A stretch of DNA of 7,277 nucleotides from Methanocellales archaeon (GTDB lineage: Archaea > Halobacteriota > UBA148 > JAUWXC01), in the NCBI GenBank assembly GCA_030616565.1, contig JAUWXC010000032.1, positions 1 through 7,277 on the forward strand, in the 5' to 3' direction. Position 1 is the first letter of the stretch. Every line of letters begins with the position of its first letter. Below the pieces are notes generated by a model. The model saw only the letters and a list, made by a program, of their open reading frames with translations, was not told the DNA's origin and did no database searches. Made by a program: the position numbers and the translations under genes. Positions 1 to 5,763 of this stretch are shown one piece after another.

Positions 1-39
1 AGATTTAGTAAGAATTTTTTTTAGGAGAAGTTCGCATAT

Positions 40-52
40 AAGGAGTTATATG
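40..52 (+). promoter_or_regulatory. Shine-Dalgarno plus ATG of the broken histone-like gene
   Basis: AAGGAG at 40-45 lies 4 nt before ATG at 50-52. The reading frame opened by this ATG gives only 24 codons before TGA, so the initiation site seems to have outlived the gene. A run of eight T at 15-22 on the same strand could be a U-rich archaeal terminator of a gene to the left, but nothing else supports that. Confidence 0.5.
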
Positions 53-242
53 AAATATCCATACTCAAAAAGGTGTAAAAAGCAAAAACCTTGTGGAGTT
101 ACCTTTTCCAAAAGCTACTCTTGAACAACTAGGCAAGAGTTTAGATGAGCTTATGGGATGAATCCTTCGTGAATCTGAGAGGTTAGCTACCAATGGAGGC
201 AAATCAACAATAACCTCAGAACACATCAATAATGTGACATGA
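50..242 (+). pseudogene. Degenerate archaeal histone-fold gene
   Basis: The frame starting at 93 reads VELPFPKATLEQLGKSLDEL and then MG, an in-frame TGA at 159-161, ILRE, SERLATNGGKSTITSEHI and NNVT, ending at TGA 240-242. This aligns without gaps to helices 2 and 3 of archaeal histones: the pattern LxKxLxExxGxxIxxExxxLAxxxGxxTIxxExI is kept, and the opening LPF resembles the usual N-terminal ELPIAP. About 15 residues between LPFPK and the LEQL helix, where helix 1 and the first loop should be, are missing. The only start with a ribosome binding site (ATG 50) is in another frame, so a frameshift within the A-rich stretch 67-90 must also be assumed. One frameshift, one stop and one internal deletion together make this a relic. 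Its 3' end overlaps the 3' end of the convergent glycosyltransferase by 17 nt. The histone assignment is from memory of the family pattern. Confidence 0.5.
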
Positions 243-1371
243 GTTCTGCCCAGTTTTCCTGAAACTCAAGGTATTTGTCCGCATTTTGTTTCGCATATTT
301 TCTCGCCTCGCCTAAGGATAACCTAGCGTTGTCCATATAGGCGAAAAAATCGCTGAGATCTCTCCTGAGAAGAGATTCAAATCCGAGGAGCATGCTTGTG
401 GTAAACGCTCTGGCACATAGATCGGATTTCAAGAAAGCTCCCGGATAAGGATCCAGTTCGCTAGCGGAGATGACATATAGCTTCAGTTTTTCCCTTTGGT
501 ACATGAATCGATATATGTCATTTCTCATCTTAGCTACATTCGAAACGGGCTCTGGAGGAAGATGTTTAATTTTCAGTTGATTGTCCAGCAAGAACTCGTA
601 GCCAAAGTGCTTTGCGTTCAGCACGAAGTCCATGTCCTCGCCCCTAACAATATAGGGATCGAAAGGGACCTTTTTGAATAATGAGCTGCTTATGACCATG
701 TTCCCGCCAAATGCAAAAGTCGTATCGTTTAGTCTCTCACGTGATTCTATGATTCCAAACGCCTCGTTCATTTTTCGTTCTTTGTTCCATAGATGTTTCC
801 ACCAAGGCGTTTTTTCCTCCAGCATGTAGGCGTTATTTTCATCGATGTAATAACCTGCGATGCCACCAATGATCTTACCGTTGCGTCTTTTTCCTATGAA
901 CTCCGTGGCCTTTTTGATGTAATCTTTATCTTCGACGGTCTCATCATCATCCAAAAATATGATGTTATCAGCGCTCATGATCGCACCTGTTACCAACCCC
1001 ACGTTTCGAACGCATCCATACCCTGTCATCTTAAACTGTTCGATGAAATCTTGGGGAAAGCCCCAGTTCTCAAGATCCTCTCTTATCCTTGTTAGGCTAG
1101 AGCTGGAGAACACTTTGATGTCCAGGTCTCCTTCATAGCCCTTTACGATGTTGCTAACCCTCTTTTCAACTTCTTTGTGGAGGGGTGTAGGAAATATCAG
1201 AATTTCGGTGCCATCGATGTCGATCTTCGTGAGACTCACCAACAACCTCTCCAGTGTTCCTTCTTCGGTGATGGGCGTCGGATGGTCGTACAGTTCATGA
1301 GTTGGCGTCTCTCTCGTTGACCAATCGGTGGGTATCTCGATTATATTATGCGTTAAGATAACCCCCTTCAA
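226..1371 (-). CDS. GT-A fold glycosyltransferase (GT2-like)
   Basis: This protein of about 381 residues begins with a GVILTHN strand and then has a sugar-nucleotide binding domain. The segment IIFLDDDETVED (residues 137-148) carries the DxD-type metal/nucleotide-sugar motif. FGGNMVIS (221-228) followed by RGEDMDF (243-249) matches the acceptor-side GG and catalytic-base ED region of family 2 transferases, and KIKH (267-270) is a typical trailing histidine. I see no membrane segment, so it is probably cytosolic and acts on nucleotide-sugar donors for cell-surface or S-layer glycans. The roughly 100 C-terminal residues are helical and unassigned. The start is TTG at 1371; the next methionine is near residue 115, inside the fold, so a rare start codon is the best choice although no strong Shine-Dalgarno is visible. 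The start overlaps the end of the decayed GT4 gene by 19 nt, suggesting a former glycosyltransferase operon. Donor and acceptor cannot be read from the sequence. Confidence 0.8.
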   Translation of the reverse strand: MKGVILTHNIIEIPTDWSTRETPTHELYDHPTPITEEGTLERLLVSLTKIDIDGTEILIFPTPLHKEVEKRVSNIVKGYEGDLDIKVFSSSSLTRIREDLENWGFPQDFIEQFKMTGYGCVRNVGLVTGAIMSADNIIFLDDDETVEDKDYIKKATEFIGKRRNGKIIGGIAGYYIDENNAYMLEEKTPWWKHLWNKERKMNEAFGIIESRERLNDTTFAFGGNMVISSSLFKKVPFDPYIVRGEDMDFVLNAKHFGYEFLLDNQLKIKHLPPEPVSNVAKMRNDIYRFMYQREKLKLYVISASELDPYPGAFLKSDLCARAFTTSMLLGFESLLRRDLSDFFAYMDNARLSLGEARKYAKQNADKYLEFQENWAELMSHY

Positions 1372-1613
1372 GCTCGCTGACTATGTGCCCTATAGAAAAC
1401 CTCTTTTCAACCAGCCTTTTACCATTTACCCCAAATTCTTTGGTTTTTCTCGCATTGCTGAGCAAATCAAACATTTTATCAGCTATTCCTCGTTCTTAAG
1501 ATCTCACCGATGTCCCCGACACTCATCTTGTAGCCGATGTGCACTGCCCTCGCACCTTTGGATATTTTTGCAATGCTCTCTTTTTGGTAGACGATGAAAT
1601 CTATTTTACTCAT
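1353..1613 (-). pseudogene. Remnant of a GT4-type (group 1) glycosyltransferase, C-terminal part
   Basis: Two pieces in different frames look like the tail of one protein. The first, from ATG 1613 to TGA 1479, is 44 codons and includes IDFIVYQKESIAKI and MSVGDIGEI. The second frame runs from about 1493 to TAA 1353 and reads GIADKMFDLLSNARKTKEFG, then VNGKRLVEKRFSIGHIVSEL. It has the late-domain signature of GT4 enzymes (a VGD..xIAxxMxxLL segment, then GxNGxxLVExRFS). The last piece ends 19 nt inside the downstream glycosyltransferase. The N-terminal Rossmann domain and the E-x7-E region expected in a protein of about 350-400 residues are absent, and the frame changes around 1480-1500. A GGGGAG at 1621-1626, 7 nt upstream of ATG 1613, resembles a Shine-Dalgarno, so a short product could still be made. 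Just upstream another frame gives NPIIIGELSDE before a TAA, possibly a further frameshifted piece. Confidence 0.55.
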
Positions 1614-1946
1614 CAGACAACTCCCCAATAATAATCGGATTACCTAATTATCCTCATTCTTCTTAAGGTATGCGAGTTTCGACCGAGTGCTACAATCTGA
1701 GTGGTATTCGAAAAGCTTAGATTCACAAACGTGTTACATTTATGTGCACAAAATTTGTGGGTTTGACTAAGATCCAGTCGAAACAACCATGTCTGCACCC
1801 TTTGGCTCAATATTAAATTTAAGCAGGTCTAATATAAGTCTAATAAGTCTATTCAAACGTTCAAACATACAACCTCCAAATACACGATAATGTAGTGACA
1901 AAATTGTTAAGGGGTTAAGTTGCGCCAGAGCAAGCTGCGAAGTACC
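1614..1946. other. Mostly non-coding, AT-rich gap between surface-protein gene and glycosyltransferase remnant
   Basis: Apart from the short ORF at 1767-1868, this stretch has no convincing gene. On the minus strand, 1733-1644 gives 29 open codons (including KLFEYHSD and SKLAYLKKNEDN), in frame with the GT4 remnant but closed by TAG at 1646-1644 and without a start; it could be more of the decayed gene. A 13-nt palindrome CACAAAATTTGTG sits at 1747-1759, overlapping TGTGCACA at 1743-1750. The end of the surface-protein transcript would lie at the right side (about 1900-1946), but no clear terminator hairpin is visible. No tRNA-like or insertion-sequence ends were seen. Confidence 0.4.
1767..1868 (-). 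CDS. Possible 33-residue small protein, unrecognised
   Basis: From ATG 1868 the ORF reads MFERLNRLIRLILDLLK, FNIEPKGADMVV and STGS, then TAG at 1769-1767. A full GGAGGT lies at 1872-1877, leaving 3 nt before the ATG, the strongest Shine-Dalgarno match in the left half of the window. Residues 2-17 would form an amphipathic leucine/isoleucine-arginine helix, with charged residues spaced every three to four positions. The repeated DNA words GTCTAATA and GTCTATT at 1827-1853 are produced by the repeated Leu-Ile-Arg-Leu coding pattern. The gene lies 79 nt downstream of the surface-protein stop, on the same strand, so it could be cotranscribed. It could also be the 5' fragment of a longer gene cut by a stop. 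No family is recognised. Confidence 0.35.
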   Translation of the reverse strand: MFERLNRLIRLILDLLKFNIEPKGADMVVSTGS

Positions 1947-2915
1947 TCATTTCGATATGACTCTGATCGTGTCAGTGCCCCTGAAAGGTGTTCCATCATT
2001 TAGCAATCCTACAACTGTTAGCTCGACTGGCCCTCCTGAATCGAGGGTTTCTAACCCTGTTCTATCAAACTTGACCATGCACTCAAGAATCCCGTCACCG
2101 TCATGGTCCATCAGGTATGATTCTGGATTACTCGTAAAACCATGCTGCGTATCCACCACTGCCGGAATGTCCCAATTTAGTAAGACCGTAGTGGCATCAA
2201 TATCCGCCACATCGTAGTCCCCTGATAATTCTATGTAGCATGTAATCCATTTGCCCTTGCCCTTCAAATTCAGCGTGTCAGGGTCAATATCCACCGTGGC
2301 TTCTATGATGTCGGGCGCATCCGTGACGATGTCGTCGATCAGCCAGAGATTTCCCTTGTCGTGTATGATGATGTAAGCCATACCAGGCGCCTCAACGGTC
2401 AACCGAGTAAACGTTCCATTGAAAATGTTATATGAAGCCCAACCGCTTGTGGCAATCCAGTTATCTTCGGAGTCGTAGGCGTCGATAGCTACTCCAGAAT
2501 ATGTACTCGTCAGAACGCTGAAATAACTCGCAGTCCCCTGGGTGAAGTCGATTCTTCCTTGATGGCCAGGTATGCCGAGCCATGCGAAGAAGTCACCATT
2601 ACAACAGTACGCCCTGCTGCCATACGGGTCAACGTTGTAATAACCGGTCCTCTTATCTCCGTAAATCCAATCATATCCCATCGTAGTGGTGAACTGAAGC
2701 CCAGGAACTGGGCTCAGAATAACCGCACCATCGTTCCCATCTTCAAAGTTTATAAGCCAGCAACCCGGTGGACAAGGATTCGTTGTCACGTTCCCTTCCA
2801 CCAATGCGCCAGCAATTGGCACGACTACAAAAGACATGGTAGCAATCATCATTACGCAAAGAATTACTGTCGCTGTTTTAGAGCGTACGTCAAACTTTTT
2901 TGTTTTTAACGTCAT
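1947..2915 (-). CDS. Exported two-domain surface protein
   Basis: Counting from ATG 2915 the product is 322 residues. It begins with a lysine-rich n-region (MTLKTKKF) and a hydrophobic stretch of about 22 residues (TATVILCVMMIATMSFVVVP) followed by AGA, a good Sec-type signal sequence. The mature part opens with a cysteine-containing NPCPPGCW segment and an INFEDGNDG start typical of secreted jelly-roll/lectin-like modules, which run to about LWLIDDIVTDAP. A second module, roughly the last 110 residues, begins ATVDIDPDTLNLKGKGKWIT and ends GTDTIRVISK; it resembles the beta-sandwich tail repeated in many secreted archaeal proteins, and includes DHDGDGILE, an acidic calcium-loop-like motif. NVT and NGT are possible N-glycosylation sites, which fits the glycosyltransferase next door. 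There is no C-terminal membrane anchor, so it is secreted or held by the signal segment. A TTG at 2948 could add 11 residues, but ATG 2915 gives a cleaner signal sequence. The ligand is unknown. Confidence 0.7.
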   Translation of the reverse strand: MTLKTKKFDVRSKTATVILCVMMIATMSFVVVPIAGALVEGNVTTNPCPPGCWLINFEDGNDGAVILSPVPGLQFTTTMGYDWIYGDKRTGYYNVDPYGSRAYCCNGDFFAWLGIPGHQGRIDFTQGTASYFSVLTSTYSGVAIDAYDSEDNWIATSGWASYNIFNGTFTRLTVEAPGMAYIIIHDKGNLWLIDDIVTDAPDIIEATVDIDPDTLNLKGKGKWITCYIELSGDYDVADIDATTVLLNWDIPAVVDTQHGFTSNPESYLMDHDGDGILECMVKFDRTGLETLDSGGPVELTVVGLLNDGTPFRGTDTIRVISK

Positions 2916-2953
2916 TTTGTTTCCACTCTTAAACGTGCTGTTGCTCAATATGT

Positions 2954-2979
2954 AATATTACCCAACATATAATATTTTA
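2954..2979 (-). promoter_or_regulatory. Probable promoter and inverted repeat upstream of the surface-protein gene
   Basis: Read on the minus strand, TAAAATATTATATG at 2979-2966 is a good archaeal TATA-like box. A start about 27 nt downstream would fall near 2946, giving a leader of about 31 nt to ATG 2915. The arms AATATTA (2954-2960) and TAATATT (2970-2976) form a perfect 7-bp inverted repeat with a 9-bp spacer overlapping the box. This could be an operator, but such AT-only arms arise easily by chance. Confidence 0.4.
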
Positions 2980-3009
2980 GATTTATGACTCTTTGGGCAA
3001 TTTCGTTTA

Positions 3010-3056
3010 AGCGAATGCGTACGCCCTTCGGGCTTAAGCATTCACTCTGTGAATGC
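3010..3056. repeat. Two alternative hairpins sharing one arm (REP-like or terminator/attenuator)
   Basis: Arms 3010-3026 and 3030-3046 pair around a TTC loop with 14 of 17 matches, including GCCC/GGGC at the tip and GAATGC/GCATTC at the base. The same right arm, GCATTCAC at 3038-3045, also pairs perfectly (8 bp, loop TCT) with GTGAATGC at 3049-3056. The two structures cannot form at once. The outer arms are imperfect direct copies (GCGAATGCGTAC at 3011-3022 and GTGAATGCATAC at 3049-3060). The element covers the cofH stop codon and the first bases downstream. It may end the cofGH transcript, protect its 3' end, or be a dispersed palindromic repeat. No U-run follows directly on the minus strand, so a classical terminator is not favoured. 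Confidence 0.55.
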
Positions 3057-4109
3057 ATACAGAGTCGTTCTTCTCCTTGGAACGCGCCCTGCACTGGTGA
3101 TAATTTCCTCAAATTCTTCTGGCGACATGTATTCGCCTTCTACTCCGCCCGCAGACCTAGTTATGTGTTCTTCCATCAGCGTTCCCCCCAGATCGTTTAC
3201 TCCGCAGAAGAGCGTTTCTCTTGCCAGTTGGCGCCCCAGTTTCACCCAGGATGCCTGAACGTTCCTGATGTATGGATACAACAGAATCCTGGAGAGGGCA
3301 TGCATCTTCAGACTGTCCACGCTCGTTGGTCCCCTGGCGATTTTACCAAGCCCGTTGTTCTTTGACATAAACGAAAGCGGTATGAATTCCGTAAAGCCCT
3401 TTGTCTTTTTCTGGATGCCCCTGATGAGCAGGAGGTGGTCAACCCAGTGCTCCAACGTCTCGATGTGACCGTACATTATCGTGGCAGTCGTCGGAATTCC
3501 CATCCTGTGTGCAGTGGCGATTATGTCAATCCACTGCGCCGTTGATATCTTGTTTGGGCATATTTTTTTCCGAATATCATCGTCGAGGATTTCCGCAGCA
3601 GTGCCTGGCATCGAATCCAAGCCGCTGCGCTTTAGTGCCTTCAACGCATCTTGCACATCCACGTTGGAGTTCTCTGCCGCATGAAAAACCTCCATGGGCG
3701 AGAATGCATGCAAATGCACGTCAAAATGCGATTTTATGTATTTCAGCATCTCGCAGTAGAAGTCAAGCGTCGCCCCCTTCAGCAGACCGCCCTGGATGCA
3801 GATTTCGGTCGCGCCTCGGGCTATGGCATCTTCCACCTTTTGCAGAATTTGTTCCATGCTGAGGACGTAGCCACGTTCCTTTTTAAATGCGCAGAATGTG
3901 CAATCGCCTACACAAAGATTCGTGAAGTTGACGTTGCAATTTATGATATAGGTGACGATGTCGCCGACTGCCTCCGAGCGCAGCTCGTCGGCGATTTTGA
4001 ATAATAATGATGTGTTACGCACCAAGTGCAGCGCGTCCTCTTTTGTGACTTCGCCCATCTTGGCACGTTCCACAAGGTCAGCACTTTCTAAATCCATCTT
4101 CATCTGCAT
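3042..4109 (-). CDS. cofH: FO synthase subunit 2 (5-amino-6-(D-ribitylamino)uracil--L-tyrosine 4-hydroxyphenyl transferase)
   Basis: This radical SAM enzyme attaches the 4-hydroxybenzyl fragment of tyrosine to 5-amino-6-(D-ribitylamino)uracil, the first committed step of coenzyme F420 chromophore (FO) synthesis. The 355-residue length is normal for CofH. The [4Fe-4S] motif CVGDCTFC uses Cys66, Cys70 and Cys73. The SAM-binding region includes ICIQGG (103-108), and the barrel continues through HLHAFSPMEV, DSMPGTAAEIL and TATIMYGHIE. The closing VNDLGGTLMEEHITRSAG is a CofH/MqnC-type signature. It is told apart from MqnC/MqnE by the adjacent CofG. ATG 4109 is the first start after an in-frame TAA and overlaps cofG by 32 nt, so translation is probably coupled; GAGGAG at 4123-4128 is 13 nt upstream, rather far. 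ATG codons at 4103 and 4097 are possible alternatives. It is cotranscribed with cofG from the 5050-5092 region. The last codons lie inside the hairpin at 3010-3056. Confidence 0.95.
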   Translation of the reverse strand: MQMKMDLESADLVERAKMGEVTKEDALHLVRNTSLLFKIADELRSEAVGDIVTYIINCNVNFTNLCVGDCTFCAFKKERGYVLSMEQILQKVEDAIARGATEICIQGGLLKGATLDFYCEMLKYIKSHFDVHLHAFSPMEVFHAAENSNVDVQDALKALKRSGLDSMPGTAAEILDDDIRKKICPNKISTAQWIDIIATAHRMGIPTTATIMYGHIETLEHWVDHLLLIRGIQKKTKGFTEFIPLSFMSKNNGLGKIARGPTSVDSLKMHALSRILLYPYIRNVQASWVKLGRQLARETLFCGVNDLGGTLMEEHITRSAGGVEGEYMSPEEFEEIITSAGRVPRRRTTLYAFTE

Positions 4110-5049
4110 ATCTGCTTATCAACTCCTCTGTTTCAGCGCCATACCATCTAGTCAGAACAAAGCGCGGGTAGACTGGCAGGCGTTCCCTCAAGCGCATACA
4201 TGCTTTGAGCATTTCCAGCGCCGGCCACTCGTTGTCAGGATTGATGTAATCAATTGTTACTGGTGAGATTCCACCTAAATCAGATGCCCCATATGGAACT
4301 GACAAATGCGGCGGCATGAGATTTGGAGGCACCTGGATCGCAACCTCGGGTGGAAGGATTCTTCGCGCGAGCGCGATCACCTCCTGCATTTCCTCTGTGC
4401 TTGGAGGTTTGTGATTAGACATGGGTGTGTTTTGCTTAGGAGCAAACGGCTGGATGATGACCTCCTGGATGTGTCCATATCTGAGGTGCAGTTCTCTTAT
4501 CGCCAGCAGCGAGTCGATTCTATCCCCCCTGCTTTCCCCTATACCGATCAGGATGCCGGTGGTGAACGGAATTCTCAGACGGCCTGCATCTTCGATTGTC
4601 TTCAGCCGTCTCTTTGGCGATTTGCTCGGGCTGTCCTTGTGCGCTGCCATACATGCAATCGTCTCGAGCATCAAGCCCATGCTCGCATTCAGAGGCTTTA
4701 GCACCTTAAAATCATCATAACTCAGCGGTCCCGCATTCGTGTGGGGCAATAGCCCATAAGCGATCGCTGTTTTGCACAGGTCTGCTACATACTCAACGAA
4801 GTTTGAGTAACCGATCTCGGCTAACGCTTCGTGAATCGATTCACCTGGCTCGCCAAAGGTGAATAGCGCTTCAGCACAATTGCTCGATGCACCTTTCTTC
4901 AGCAGGGCGCCAACCTGATCCGGCGTCATGAGATGCGCATCCGCGCTGTCAGTATCACGCCTAAAACCACAATAATGACATCTATTTCTGCATATGTTGG
5001 TAACTGGGATGAAAACGTTTTTAGAGAAGGTGACGTAATCTGGGTTCAT
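4078..5049 (-). CDS. cofG: FO synthase subunit 1 (7,8-didemethyl-8-hydroxy-5-deazariboflavin synthase)
   Basis: This radical SAM enzyme cyclises the CofH product into FO, the deazaflavin core of F420. From ATG 5049 it has 323 residues, as expected. The cluster motif CRNRCHYC lies near residues 20-27 of this form, followed by GFRRD. ALFTFGEPGE is the SAM-binding glycine-rich strand, LPHTNAGPLS and NASMGLMLE continue the barrel, and the C-terminal half has FAPKQNTPM and GASDLGGISPVTIDYINPD, typical of CofG. A GTG at 5058 could add three residues, but GGGGGTG at 5050-5056 fits better as a Shine-Dalgarno for ATG 5049. It is the first gene of the cofG-cofH pair and overlaps cofH by 32 nt at its 3' end. 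Separate CofG and CofH chains are usual in archaea, whereas actinobacteria fuse them as FbiC. Confidence 0.95.
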   Translation of the reverse strand: MNPDYVTFSKNVFIPVTNICRNRCHYCGFRRDTDSADAHLMTPDQVGALLKKGASSNCAEALFTFGEPGESIHEALAEIGYSNFVEYVADLCKTAIAYGLLPHTNAGPLSYDDFKVLKPLNASMGLMLETIACMAAHKDSPSKSPKRRLKTIEDAGRLRIPFTTGILIGIGESRGDRIDSLLAIRELHLRYGHIQEVIIQPFAPKQNTPMSNHKPPSTEEMQEVIALARRILPPEVAIQVPPNLMPPHLSVPYGASDLGGISPVTIDYINPDNEWPALEMLKACMRLRERLPVYPRFVLTRWYGAETEELISRYADEDGFRKC

Positions 5050-5092
5050 CACCCCCACATATAATGAGGATTAGATAAGTATTATTCCAACC
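5050..5092. promoter_or_regulatory. Compact divergent promoter between cofG and cofC
   Basis: Only 43 bp separate the two start codons. On the plus strand ATATAATG at 5059-5066 sits about 27-34 nt before the cofC ATG, the spacing expected if transcription starts at or next to the ATG (leaderless mRNA). On the minus strand AATAATACTTATC (5085-5073) is a TATA-like stretch placed for a start near 5050-5055, just before cofG. The two promoters must overlap, so polymerase or regulator binding could couple or exclude the two directions. Positions are inferred from spacing only. Confidence 0.5.
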
Positions 5093-5671
5093 ATGAAGGC
5101 GATAATCCCTTTTAAAAAGAAGAATGCAAAGTCGCGGCTCTCTCCCCTGCTTAGCCAGTCCGAGCGGGAGATGCTGGCGGAGTGTATGCTCGAGGATGTT
5201 ATTCGCGCGCTCAAGGGTTCCGTCGTAGACAAATATGAGGTTCTCACTGAGGGGTCGCTTAACGAGGCGATAAATGGCGCTATTCACAGGACTCAAGAGC
5301 CGATGCTGGTCATAATGCCGGATTTACCGTTAATCCAACCCAGGCACATAAACGAGATCGTCAGCGCAAATGCAGATGTTGTCATAGCGCCTGGAAAGGG
5401 CGGGGGCACGAATGCATTATTCCTGCGAGAACCGCGTAGATTCAAGGTTGACTATTGCCAAGCGAGCTTTTTGAATCACCTTGGAATTGCCCGGGACGCA
5501 GGCATGTCCGTTTACATCTACGATTCCTTTTTCGTCAGCACCGATATGGATGAGCCGGAAGATCTTGTGGAGCTTTTGATTCACGGAAAAGGCGCCGCAG
5601 CTCTGTATTTGCGTGAGATTGGTGTGGCTTTATCTACAACATCAGGCAGGGTCGGTGTCAAAAAGAGATAA
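5093..5671 (+). CDS. cofC: 2-phospho-L-lactate guanylyltransferase
   Basis: CofC transfers GMP from GTP to 2-phospho-L-lactate, making the activated side chain that CofA/CofD-type steps use to convert FO into F420-0. The 192 residues are slightly short for the family (about 200-225). The nucleotidyltransferase start is clear: MKAIIPFKKKNAKSRLSPLL has the PxKxxxxKSRL GTP-binding signature. VIMPDLPL (73-80) supplies the metal-binding aspartate region, IAPGKGGGTNALFL (98-111) is the conserved glycine loop, and YCQASFLNHL plus STDMDEPEDL (149-158) complete the family pattern. The ATG follows the divergent promoter closely and shows no clear Shine-Dalgarno, fitting a leaderless start. It is divergent from cofGH, so both F420 branches lie side by side. 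Some relatives accept phosphoenolpyruvate or 3-phosphoglycerate; the sequence alone does not settle the substrate here, though 2-phospholactate is usual in archaea. Confidence 0.9.
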   Translation: MKAIIPFKKKNAKSRLSPLLSQSEREMLAECMLEDVIRALKGSVVDKYEVLTEGSLNEAINGAIHRTQEPMLVIMPDLPLIQPRHINEIVSANADVVIAPGKGGGTNALFLREPRRFKVDYCQASFLNHLGIARDAGMSVYIYDSFFVSTDMDEPEDLVELLIHGKGAAALYLREIGVALSTTSGRVGVKKR

Positions 5672-5714
5672 AACCATTGCACCCCTTTATTTCCACTGGA
5701 GAATTTGGGATGAC

Positions 5715-5725
5715 TATTTATATAG
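5715..5725 (+). promoter_or_regulatory. TATA box of the glycosyltransferase/glycerate kinase unit
   Basis: TATTTATATAG matches the archaeal TATA consensus closely. A start 25-27 nt downstream would fall near 5745, giving a leader of about 15 nt before ATG 5761. This separates the unit from cofC, whose stop is 44 nt upstream of the box. Confidence 0.55.
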
Positions 5726-5750
5726 AAGATTGTATTATCTAAAGGGGGAT

Positions 5751-5763
5751 GGGGGCCGATATG
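5751..5763 (+). promoter_or_regulatory. Ribosome binding site deciding between two ATG codons
   Basis: GGGGG at 5751-5755 lies 5 nt before ATG 5761, good Shine-Dalgarno spacing. The upstream in-frame ATG 5749 has its own G-run (5744-5748) directly against it with no spacer, so it is the less likely start. Choosing it would add MGAD to the protein. Confidence 0.5.

Noticed and set aside
159..161. In-frame TGA read as tryptophan or selenocysteine in the histone-like frame
   Set aside because: The same frame also lacks helix 1 and needs a frameshift to reach its start, and no selenocysteine insertion element is visible, so decay is simpler.
1743..1759. Overlapping palindromes TGTGCACA and CACAAAATTTGTG as an operator
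   Set aside because: No promoter or gene start lies next to them in either direction, so a regulatory role cannot be supported.
1827..1866. Short repeated words (GTCTAATA twice, GTCTATT, TTCAAAC twice) resembling iterons or a mini CRISPR
   Set aside because: Spacing is irregular, the units are too short, and on the minus strand they are explained by the repeated Leu-Ile-Arg-Leu coding of the small ORF.
1900..1925. Terminator after the surface-protein gene around GTTAAGGGGTTAAG
   Set aside because: The pairing is too short and weak to form a convincing hairpin, and no clear U-tract follows on the minus strand.
2070..2110. DHDGDGILE as a complete EF-hand or dockerin repeat in the surface protein
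   Set aside because: Only one partial DxDxDG loop is present and no second repeat or flanking helix pair follows, so it was kept only as a calcium-loop-like motif.
3651..4004. Plus-strand open frame of 117 codons over cofH
   Set aside because: It lies antisense to a confidently identified gene, has no family features and no start signal; it is a shadow of cofH codon usage.
5021..5296. Minus-strand 91-codon frame spanning the cofG start, the divergent promoter and cofC
   Set aside because: It crosses a promoter and runs antisense to cofC without a ribosome binding site or recognisable motif.
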